Of a stretch of 64,000 nucleotides of DNA, positions 7,354-15,399 are shown in pieces. Source of the DNA: a bacterium (lineage in GTDB: Bacteria > Zixibacteria > MSB-5A5 > CAIYYT01). The stretch is taken from positions 1 through 64,000 of the forward strand of contig JADJGC010000024.1 in the NCBI GenBank assembly GCA_016708315.1, written 5' to 3'. Positions within the stretch are counted from its first letter, which is position 1. Each line of letters starts with the position of its first letter. Position numbers and translations under genes: made by a program. Under the pieces are notes generated by a model, which worked only from the letters and a program-made list of their open reading frames with translations, was not told the origin of the DNA and did no database searches.

Positions 7354-8868
7354 ATGTCTAAACGTGTCCCAAATCCGAGACACACAGTCACTGCCGCGTT
7401 GGCGTTGCTAGCCTTCGCGCTCTTACTAAGCACTTTTGTGCCTTCTATCGCTCTTGCCGCGCGTCCGCTGGTTACCATCGAACGCACTAAAGATGTTATT
7501 CAGGGGCTGTACGAATATGTCGAGATCAATTTTGATCCGAGAGGCACGGGCACCGTATCTGCCGGATTTGACTTATTGATTGCATACGATGACGCTGCGC
7601 TCACACTCGAAAGCGTCTCGCAAGGGAGCCTGCTAACGAATTGCAGCTGGCAGTTCTTCGTCTATCGTTCGGGAGTGGAAGCTGGCTGCGAAGGCGATTG
7701 CCCTACCGGTCTTGTGCGAATCGTCGGACTCGGAGACTCGCCGACAGTCCCCGGAGAGCAGACCTGCAATCTCGGGGATAACGGAGCAGGGACGATTGCG
7801 GTTCTGAAATTTTACGTGAAGAACAATGCAGCATACGAGTGTATGCTCACACCTATCGAATTCTATTGGAATGATTGCGCCGACAACGGTTTTGCTTCTG
7901 AGACGGGCGCGACTTACCTCATTTCAGACACCGTATTCTCAGCCACCGATGACTTCAGCTATTATCCGATTCCGCCAACACTACATACTATCGAAGGTGC
8001 CCCGGCGAGTTGCATCACAGGTGGTTCGCCCAATCAGCCTACAAGAGAAATCAACTACCGTCATGGATACATCAACATCGTCTGTGCCGATAGCATCGAC
8101 ATGACCGGCGATCTTAACTTGAACGGAATTCAATACGAGATTGCTGATGCCGTTTTGTTCTCTGAGTACTTTCTTTACGGCCTTTCAGTATTCAATGAAG
8201 ACCCCATATTTCGGCAGGCGCAGATCGGCGCAAGTGACGCTAATGATGATGGCAATGTCCTCGAGTTCCAGGACCTGACCTACCTCCTTCGAGTTATCGT
8301 CGGTGACGCGCTGCCATTTCCGAAGGAATCTCCCTCCGACACTGCTGTCGCTATCTTCACACAGAATACAGTCGCCAAGACTGTCCGCGCATCGTACCCG
8401 ACCCAACTCGCCGGTGGTGCGTTCGCATTCATCGGAGAGATTGTGCCGACCTTCCTTCCTGGCGCACCCGGAAACTTCGTGCAGGACTATCATTACGAGA
8501 ACGGCGTGACCCGCGTGTTGCTGTCAAGCTCCACTCCGCATAATTCACCCGACAGTCTCTGGTTCTCGTATACCGGCAATGGAACTCTAAGTTCGGTCCA
8601 AACCGCCGACTTTTTCGACACCAGAATCACGTCACAGATCGTCATTGAAGGCGCTCCCGCAATATGCGGTGATGTCAATGAGGATGGCTCTATCAACATC
8701 AGCGATATTGTCGCAATGATTGGCCACATCTTCGACATCTGGCCCGGACCATTTGACCCGGCACTCGCCGATGTCGACTGCTCCGGTCAGGTTACTATCT
8801 CCGACGCTGTCTATTTGTTGCAGTATGTCTTTTCCGGCGGCAGCGCGCCCTGCGCCAACTGCCCATAG
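7354..8868 (+). CDS. Secreted cohesin-like/dockerin-like protein, intact family member
   Basis: A 504-residue exported protein and the best-preserved member of the family. Signal peptide: residues 1-35, ending SIALA. Residues about 37-240 resemble a cohesin-type beta-sandwich: a start like LVTIERTKDV, then GFDLLIAYDDAALTLESVS and GTIAVLKFYV. Residues 250-320 are a paired calcium-loop module with GDLNLNG and SDANDDGN followed by FQDLTYLLRVIVGDALPFPK. Residues 325-435 are a second beta module with LAGGAFAFIGEIVP and LWFSYTGNGTL. Residues 437-504 are a dockerin-like doublet: CGDVNEDGSINISDIV, then VDCSGQVTISDAVYLL, ending CANCP. Carrying both cohesin-like and dockerin-like parts, it could in principle bind copies of itself or its neighbours. 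That is inference. Confidence 0.8.
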   Translation: MSKRVPNPRHTVTAALALLAFALLLSTFVPSIALAARPLVTIERTKDVIQGLYEYVEINFDPRGTGTVSAGFDLLIAYDDAALTLESVSQGSLLTNCSWQFFVYRSGVEAGCEGDCPTGLVRIVGLGDSPTVPGEQTCNLGDNGAGTIAVLKFYVKNNAAYECMLTPIEFYWNDCADNGFASETGATYLISDTVFSATDDFSYYPIPPTLHTIEGAPASCITGGSPNQPTREINYRHGYINIVCADSIDMTGDLNLNGIQYEIADAVLFSEYFLYGLSVFNEDPIFRQAQIGASDANDDGNVLEFQDLTYLLRVIVGDALPFPKESPSDTAVAIFTQNTVAKTVRASYPTQLAGGAFAFIGEIVPTFLPGAPGNFVQDYHYENGVTRVLLSSSTPHNSPDSLWFSYTGNGTLSSVQTADFFDTRITSQIVIEGAPAICGDVNEDGSINISDIVAMIGHIFDIWPGPFDPALADVDCSGQVTISDAVYLLQYVFSGGSAPCANCP

Positions 8869-8882
8869 TTTGAGTTGAAGTA

Positions 8883-8917
8883 CTCATCCGCTCGGAGCAT
8901 TACTCCGAGCGGATGAG
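8883..8917. terminator. 15-bp hairpin after the gene at 7354
   Basis: CTCATCCGCTCGGAG (8883-8897) pairs perfectly with CTCCGAGCGGATGAG (8903-8917) around loop CATTA. It starts 14 bases after the stop codon. The following sequence is not T-rich, so it may be a weak terminator or an mRNA-stabilising structure. Confidence 0.6.
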
Positions 8918-8986
8918 ATTCTCAGAGAGAGATTCTTACTCGATGTTACATACACAATTGGCGGAATAGCCGGTTGAGGAGGTTGT

Positions 8987-10530
8987 ATGCTTGCTCCATT
9001 TGTCCGGTCGCGCACTCGCAGACATGACCGAACAATCGCATTGGCGTTGCTTGTTTTGCATTACTTTTCGTTTCAGCGTCATCGTTCGCCACGACCACCA
9101 TTTCAATCCCGAAAACGCACAATACGCAACTTGGCGATACCGTCCTGATGCCCGTGCGGCTCGATCGCGATGAGGCTGGCCCTGAATTTGGTTCCTTCAA
9201 GTTGCAAATACATTACACGGCATTTCTCGTGGACTTAGTTTCCGTCGAACCAGGCGACATGGTCTCCGGTTGCGGTTGGGAGCAATTCGATTATCAGCTT
9301 AGCATGTTGAACGCTGATAGCTTAGGCATTATCACCATATCAGCAGTCGCCGATGTTGCAGGAATTCCCGGCACGCCCGGCTGTTACCTTGGCCCGGCAC
9401 TTGGATCAATTGTCAATCTCAAGTTCCACGTCCCCAATGACGAATCGAATCAGTGTCAGGCCGCATTTGTCCGATTCTTTTGGCCTGACTGTGGTGACAA
9501 CTCCTTCACAACTCGCGATGGTGATTCACTGTACGTCGCCGATGACGTTTATGGGTGGGACTATGTACTGCCCGTGCCGGCTACACTGTCAACATACGCC
9601 GGGTTACCAAACTCCTGTCTGTCCGGTCCCATCGAAGGAAAGACTCCATACCGTGCCATAACATACAAACCGGGATACATCGACATCACATGTGGTCCCG
9701 ATCCTTTTGCTCGCGGCGATTTCAATTTGAATGGTATCCCATACGAAATTGCCGATGCTGTGCTTTACTGTGAGTATTTCATGCACGGACTCGCGGCTTT
9801 GGATCCAAATCCTCAAATACTCGAAATGCAAATCCAAGCCAGCGACGCCAACAACGACGGCACGACGCTCACCTTCCGAGACCTGACCTACCTTTTGCGC
9901 ATAATAGTCGGAGATGCATTGCCATTTCCGGATCCGCATGTGGTCGATACTCTGTCCGCTACGTTTACCCAGGACTTCGACGCCAAAGTCATCAGTGTGG
10001 ATTTCGCCGGCGACCTCTCTGGAGCATATCTCGAATTCACGGGCGACATCGTCCCGACATTTTTCCCGGCAGCTCCTGTCGACTTCTTCCAATGGTATTC
10101 ATTCGATGGAGTAAAGACGCATGTGATGACCTTGTCCAGTACACCAAACCCGACTCCCGGCCCAATCTGGTTGACGTACACCGGTGAAGGCAACCTCGCC
10201 TTTGTCGGTACATCCGACTTCAACGACAACTACATCCAAGCCAATATTGCCTATCAAAACGCACCAACGCTTTGCGGCGATATCAACTTCGACAACACGA
10301 CCAGTATCAGTGATGCAGTGTACTTGATTGGCTACATCTTCGCCGGAGGTCCTCCGCCTATTGACGAGGCTGATGCCGACGTCGACTGCAGTGGAATTGT
10401 CACCATTTCGGATGCCGTGTACTTAATCACATACGTCTTTGGCGGCGGCGCCGCGCCATGCCCAAAGCTGTCCCTTAGCAACCTCGGCTCCGTCAAATTC
10501 AACGGAGCCGTTGCCACAGATAAATCATAG
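8987..10530 (+). CDS. Secreted cohesin-like/dockerin-like protein, one-base frameshift in signal peptide
   Basis: The GGAGG ribosome site and ATG match those of the gene at 7354. From the ATG the frame reads MLAPFVRSRTRRHDRTIALA, then LLV, and leaves the family pattern. Adding one T to the TTTT run at 9054-9057 continues it as FALLFVSASSFA, completing a clean signal peptide, and joins the long frame that reads to 10530. The mature protein follows the paralogue at 7354: cohesin-like module (LGDTVLMPVRLDRDEAGPEF onward), calcium module (GDFNLNG, SDANNDG), second beta module, and dockerin doublet (CGDINFDN, VDCSGIVTISDAVYLI). Its C terminus is longer than in its paralogues: after PAPC-type residues it reads on through a hairpin at 10486-10509 instead of stopping. 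Without a frame correction no normal start exists for the long frame. Confidence 0.65.
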
Positions 10531-10675
10531 CCCTGTAGACTCAAAGGAAAGTCCCTACAAGTGGACGAAATATGATGTCCATGCAACCTCTCAAACGGCG
10601 CACATCATGTAGTTAGAGCCCGCTTAACTTAGTCTTTGCCGGCGCTATCTGATCTTATCGTTCTCAACGCTAATC

Positions 10676-12071
10676 GCACGGCCAACGGTTTCGATCGGCC
10701 AAGGCTACTCATACTGGGAATACTCAATATCAAGTAGATATCAACTACAACCCGGACTTCTCCGGCCTTCGGTCAATGGCGTTTCAACTGACGATTGAGT
10801 ACGATGAAACTTTGTTCAAACTCGACACGATTAAGGCGGGTCGCCTACTAACGGACTGCAATTGGGAAATATTCACATACCACCCAGGCGCAACGAATTG
10901 CGCTGGCGAATGTCCACCCGGGCTCGTCACTATAACTGCGATTCGGTCGTGGGTCTTCACACTCGATCCCGCATGCGATCTTGGATTGTCCGGCTCCGGC
11001 ACCATTGCAATGCTGGTGTTTACTCCAATCAGCCCGAACGTATCGGCTTGCTCCTCTTACCCACTTCGTTTCTACTGGGAAAGTTGCGGCGACAATTTGT
11101 TTACAAATGTCTACGGAAACCTCTTCTACGCCGATACTGTGTTCAGAAGTACCGGTGCAAACGACTTCTATCCAGTACCCGCAACGTTGCACACGAATCA
11201 AGGTCGACCCGGACTCTGCGGCGCAGACAACAGTTTGAGTTGGCGGGCAGTTAACTACCGCGAAGGCGGGATCGAGACCATTTGCGGGGACCCGCCCCCT
11301 CCCGACTATGGAGACTTAAATCTCAACGGTTTGACATTCGAAGTCGCCGATGCAGATCTTTTTGCGAGCTACTTTCTTCACGGCCTCTCGGTTTTCAGCA
11401 CAATTCCGTCTCAGCGCCAGCAACAAATGATCAACAGTAATGTCAACCACAATGGGCTCTACCTCGAGTATCGTGACCTGATCTACATTCTGCGAGCCAT
11501 CGCAGGCGATGTCGTGCCGTTCAACGATATCTTCCCCGCCGACACGATGACGGCAGTGTTCACGCACAACACGAGTTCCAAATCTATCCGCGTTGATTCG
11601 CGCGCGCCGCTTGCAGGTGCTTACCTGACATTCGCAGGCGAAATCACTCCAACATTTCTTCCCACTGCACCGGGCAACGTCTATCAGAGCTGGTCGTTTG
11701 AGAACGGCGTAACCAAAATCTTGCTCGCGGGATCGGAAGCAGATCAAGCGCCCGGCGAGCCTTGGTTTACTTACAGCGGTGAGGGCACGCTTCTGACCGC
11801 AGAAACCACCGACCTCGACAACTCTCGCGTTTACACCCAACGCAGGACAGAGCTCGATCCGGTTGCATGCGGCGACGCAAATCGTGATCTCAATCTCAAT
11901 ATCTCAGATATCGTTGTGATGATTTGGGCGATATTCGCCGAGTGGCAAGGAACGATTGACTTGGAAGCCGCCGACGCAAACTGCGACGGCTTCTTGACAG
12001 TCGCGGATGCCGTTTATCTATTCAGTTATCTATACAGCGGCGGAACCGCGCCTTGCGCTGCTTGTCCGTAG
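10676..12071 (+). pseudogene. Cohesin-like/dockerin-like family member with decayed 5' end
   Basis: From an ATG at 10776 the frame reads 431 residues, starting inside the cohesin-like module (MAFQLTIEYDETLFKLDTI) with no signal peptide. Homology goes further left: upstream in the same frame is THTGNTQYQVDINYNPDFSG. Before that, in another frame from 10676, is ARPTVSIGQG, matching ARPLVTIER of the copy at 7354. A frameshift therefore lies near 10700-10710. No leader box, ribosome site or start codon survives; the only nearby ATG (about 10609) is followed at once by TAG. The rest is well preserved: GDLNLNG calcium loop (the partner loop reads NSNVNHNG), second beta module, and dockerin doublet ending CAACP. 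It is probably no longer exported. Confidence 0.65.
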
Positions 12072-12090
12072 TCTGACTTACAGCAGGTCT

Positions 12091-12110
12091 GTCCGATAAA
12101 CCAATCGGAC
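12091..12110. terminator. Hairpin between convergent genes
   Basis: GTCCGAT and ATCGGAC pair around AAACCA. The hairpin lies between the family member ending at 12071 and the minus-strand YdeI-like gene ending at 12115, so it could serve both strands. There is no long T-run. Confidence 0.5.
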
Positions 12111-12114
12111 GGAT

Positions 12115-12705
12115 CTACTTCTTGCTCGAATCTTTGGCTGTCATCAACCCCAGCCTTTTACCCTGCTCGCTATCAGAGATCAACTGCGCAAGTCGCCTCG
12201 CTCTTGTCTCTTCCTTCTTGGCACTCATCACCCAATAGCTTGAAGTCCGCTGATACCAAGGGGCTTGATCTGAATAATACTTCCAAGCCTTCTTGTTCTT
12301 TTTGAATTCCTCGATGTACATCTCCGACATGGTGCGCTGTTCCTGTTCATAAGAATAGTCGCGTCGCCGCAAGGAATTCGCCTCGAACATTTTCTTCCCC
12401 GCCGGTTGAATTAAACCCTCTTCAAGCAGTTCGCCGTATCGCTTGATATTCACCTTGCTCCAGTTGCTCGTCGATTTGCGCGGTGTGAAGCGGATCTTGT
12501 AGCTGTCGCCGTCGATACTCTTGCGTATGCCGTCGATCCAACCGAAGCAGAGCGCCTGATCGACCGATTCCTTCCAAGTGATACTTGGCTTGCCGGTGCC
12601 AACTTTATAGAACCCTACCCACAGTTCGGCGACCTTGGTGTGGTTGCTCTTAAGCCAGCGCCGAAACTCTGCTGGGTTCTTGAAGAATTTTGGACTGTCG
12701 GTCAC
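12115..12705 (-). CDS. YdeI/OmpD-associated family protein
   Basis: A 196-residue soluble protein of the YdeI (OmpD-associated) family. The N-terminal part has the usual pattern: FRRWLKSNH, ELWVGFYK, then SVDQALCFGWIDGIRKSID and RFTPRKSTSNWSKVN. The C-terminal part is a charged helical segment (EFKKNKKAWKYYSDQAPWYQ) and an Arg-rich helix ending in a Lys tail. Members occur widely and their biochemical function is not settled; links to antimicrobial-peptide resistance are reported in some bacteria. It reads leftward and lies just downstream of the META lipoprotein gene at 12733, which may share its transcript. Confidence 0.85.
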   Translation of the reverse strand: MTDSPKFFKNPAEFRRWLKSNHTKVAELWVGFYKVGTGKPSITWKESVDQALCFGWIDGIRKSIDGDSYKIRFTPRKSTSNWSKVNIKRYGELLEEGLIQPAGKKMFEANSLRRRDYSYEQEQRTMSEMYIEEFKKNKKAWKYYSDQAPWYQRTSSYWVMSAKKEETRARRLAQLISDSEQGKRLGLMTAKDSSKK

Positions 12706-12732
12706 TTACTGCTCCGCTCAACCTTCACCCAA

Positions 12733-13530
12733 TTATTTCTTCGCCTTGAACCGCGCCAACACCGCGACATCGCTGTTGATTGTCAGCACTTCATCTTTGA
12801 TAGTGTAGGTCAATGCCTGATCCAGCGCTTCGAAAAGCGCCATCTCAATATCGGTGCCGGAAGGACACGCCATTTTCGTAGCCGCCATGTGACCAAATAT
12901 TAGCGTGTCGGCGTTGACTGCAAAACTTCCCGTCATACGATTGCAACCGCCGTAACCGGAGACCTTGCTTCCTTCGGCAGTCAACTGAATGTGAACCGGC
13001 TGTCGTGAAGAATCCGCGACAGTTTCCATACCGCGCAGTTCAGTCAAGATCCACATCGTACCGTAAAGAATGTCGCTTTCCGTTAGCGGCGCATAACTGG
13101 CGACATGCGTGAGGTCATAATTTAATTGCGAGTCGATTTCTTTCCCCGAGCGGTCAAGCAACCGCAACGAGTGCGCCGATGTGATCGCAAGAATCGGTCC
13201 TTCGCCCGAAGCCGGTCTCAAGGTGATCTTTCCCGCCGCCGCTGTCCAAGTACCGTTTTCGAGGAATACGTTCTTCCCTTCTGCCGCCTTGCCCAAGTAT
13301 TCGCGACGCTCGACATAGCTGCTGTCGGCGCGAAGGTCCAATGTCAACGTGATTCCCTCGCAATCAGCACACGGGATCGTACCGCTGAATATCGCCGGAA
13401 GCGAAAGTTGTTCCGTTGCCGCCGACAGTCCTTGCGTCGCCGGCTCACTCTGTGGTTCACTCTTCTTGGCACAGCCGGCAAGCAAGGTCATTGCCGCAAG
13501 CATTGTCGATACGAATATTCTCAATGTCAT
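12733..13530 (-). CDS. NlpE/META (HslJ)-type lipoprotein
   Basis: A 265-residue lipoprotein with lipobox LLAGC near residue 19. Residues about 45-140 resemble the N-terminal domain of the envelope-stress lipoprotein NlpE: FSGTIPCADCEGITLTLDL, including its CxxC pair, and later FLENGTWTAAAGKITL. Residues 155-262 are a META/HslJ domain with GGCNRMTGSF and GHMAATKMACP. A GGAGG ribosome site precedes the ATG. The next gene upstream (13596) also carries a META domain, so the two are probably a duplicated pair in one transcript. A role in envelope stress or heat resistance is inferred from the domains only. Confidence 0.85.
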   Translation of the reverse strand: MTLRIFVSTMLAAMTLLAGCAKKSEPQSEPATQGLSAATEQLSLPAIFSGTIPCADCEGITLTLDLRADSSYVERREYLGKAAEGKNVFLENGTWTAAAGKITLRPASGEGPILAITSAHSLRLLDRSGKEIDSQLNYDLTHVASYAPLTESDILYGTMWILTELRGMETVADSSRQPVHIQLTAEGSKVSGYGGCNRMTGSFAVNADTLIFGHMAATKMACPSGTDIEMALFEALDQALTYTIKDEVLTINSDVAVLARFKAKK

Positions 13531-13595
13531 TTGTAGCCTCCGTAATCTGTGAGAAATAGTTGACCTGATACTTTTTCATCCTTGATTGCCAATTT

Positions 13596-14141
13596 CTAAT
13601 CAATCGGTATCATCATTACCGACGCCTCGAAACTTGCGACCAATTCCGCACCTGTCGACAACTCCAGCACGTTGCCGATGACGCGATAGTTGGTCACCCG
13701 CGACAGCGCCGCGATGATTTCACTTTCGATCTCCATCATTCCGGGACAGAACACCTTGGTAGCGCCGATTTGAGCGAAAACCAGAGTCCCGTCGTTGATA
13801 CGATAGCTGCTCATGATCCGGTTACATCCGGTATAGCCGATGAGCCGGCTCCCTTCAGCAATTAACTCTATATAAATCGGACGCATTCCCGGTTCGACGA
13901 AAAGACTACGGCCATTTACGCCGGTGAGATACCAGGTTGTTTCTACCAACGCGGCGTTAGTTGGGATTCCTTGTCCCGCCTGGCCAATCTCCTGAGTTGT
14001 AATCTCATCGACCTCCGCTGAGTCTTCAACAACTTCCTCATAATAAGTCGATTCTTCCGGCACAGTGCGAGTGTATCCGAAGCATCCGCCGACGACCATT
14101 GTAAGTCCGGCGATGCCAAGTAGCTTGACGAGCGATTTCAT
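13596..14141 (-). CDS. META-domain lipoprotein
   Basis: A 181-residue lipoprotein. The signal peptide ends in VVGGC near residue 20. An acidic, disordered linker (about residues 30-60, many Glu and Thr) leads to a META domain with [22 protein letters not shown], and [11 protein letters not shown]. These line up with the META domain of the neighbour at 12733, including the paired cysteines. The NlpE part is absent. A GGAGG site lies upstream of the ATG. The gene is divergent from the exported methyltransferase-like gene at 14294; the 150-base gap between them should hold both promoters. Confidence 0.8.
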
Positions 14142-14293
14142 TCATTGCCTCCAGTCTTCTGACATTGTAGAATAAGCTGTCGATTGCCGACCAACAAGGA
14201 CATCCTTAGATTGGACACCGGTCCGATACTGAAACCTTCTGTGGCCGCAATCGTATCTGTAATCTGTTACCAATTTTTTGAAAGGACCCAATA

Positions 14294-15355
14294 GTGTATA
14301 CAGCCTCCAATTCGAAACGATCTCTGCGTGATGTAGCCCTAATTCTGCCAGTGTTAATCGCGATCTTTGCAGCGGTAAGTCCCCTGCTGGCGCAGGAAGA
14401 CACCACCATCACCGCAACCGAGCAGATGCGCAATGATGCAATCGCCATGATGCCGCTGGTGAAAAGCGATTTCGCCAAGGTGTTCCTTCAGTCAATGATG
14501 GAACTCCCCGCGATTGAAGGCAAGCGCATCATATATCGCAATCGCGAAACGCGCGGCGCCATGACCGAGGCTGAATTCATCGCATCGGGTCTCGACACAA
14601 CCTCCGGTTTTGTCAGACGTGAATACGGCGAGGACTTCTACTATTTCACGGGATATGGAACACCGGTGGCCGTTGCGCGCGCATATGATCTGCTCGGGCA
14701 AGCCGGACTCAAATCCGCCGATGGTTTGAAACTGGTTGATTTTGGATTCGGATCTATCGGTCAACTGCGCGGGCTGGCTTCGCTTGGTGCTGATGCGACC
14801 GGCATTGAAGTCGAAGCCGTTTTCAAATCGCTCTACTCCCAGCCGACCGACACCGGTACGATTGCGCGCTGTAAAGTTGCCGGCAAAGGGAAACCCGGAC
14901 ACCTGCGCGCCTTCTACGGATTCTTCCCGACCGACTCACTGATTAATGCGCAACTCGGAAGTGGTTTCGATGTATTCTTCTCGAAGAACACGCTCAAGAA
15001 CGGTTACGTCCATCCTGAACGCGAGGTCGACCCGAAGATGCTTGTCCATCTCGGCGTCGATGATTCCACCTATGTCAAGCGCGTCTACGACTTGCTCAAG
15101 CCGGGCGGATACTTTATGATCTACAACTTGCACCCGAAGTACACCGGCCCTGAGGCAGAAAAGTATATACCGTGGTCCGATGGCCGTTCGCCATTCAAGA
15201 AAGAGCTATTCGAACAAATCGGTTTTGAAGTGCTGGCATTTGACATCGTCGACACTCCGGCGGCGCATGAGATGGCGAAAGCTTTCGGTTGGGATAAGGA
15301 CATGGATCTTGCCAATGATTTGTTCGCGATGTATACGCTGGCAAGAAAGAAGTAA
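14294..15355 (+). CDS. Exported SAM-methyltransferase-like protein
   Basis: A 353-residue protein starting with GTG (AAAGGA nine bases upstream). Residues 1-34 are a signal peptide ending SPLLAQ. Residues about 145-175 look like a Rossmann motif I of a class I methyltransferase: LVDFGFGSIGQLRGLASL then GADATGIEVE. Later segments fit too: FDVFFSKNTLKNGYVHP, VKRVYDLLKPGGYFMIYNLH and FEQIGFEVLAFD. The mid-protein motif GYVHPEREVDPKML is notable. Methyltransferases need cytoplasmic SAM, so a signal peptide is unexpected; the fold may have another use. No partner gene is in the same operon. Substrate unknown. Confidence 0.7.
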   Translation: MYTASNSKRSLRDVALILPVLIAIFAAVSPLLAQEDTTITATEQMRNDAIAMMPLVKSDFAKVFLQSMMELPAIEGKRIIYRNRETRGAMTEAEFIASGLDTTSGFVRREYGEDFYYFTGYGTPVAVARAYDLLGQAGLKSADGLKLVDFGFGSIGQLRGLASLGADATGIEVEAVFKSLYSQPTDTGTIARCKVAGKGKPGHLRAFYGFFPTDSLINAQLGSGFDVFFSKNTLKNGYVHPEREVDPKMLVHLGVDDSTYVKRVYDLLKPGGYFMIYNLHPKYTGPEAEKYIPWSDGRSPFKKELFEQIGFEVLAFDIVDTPAAHEMAKAFGWDKDMDLANDLFAMYTLARKK

Positions 15356-15399
15356 ACCGAATCTACGCCGGTTTGCGACAATGAAGACGCGCTGATGAC

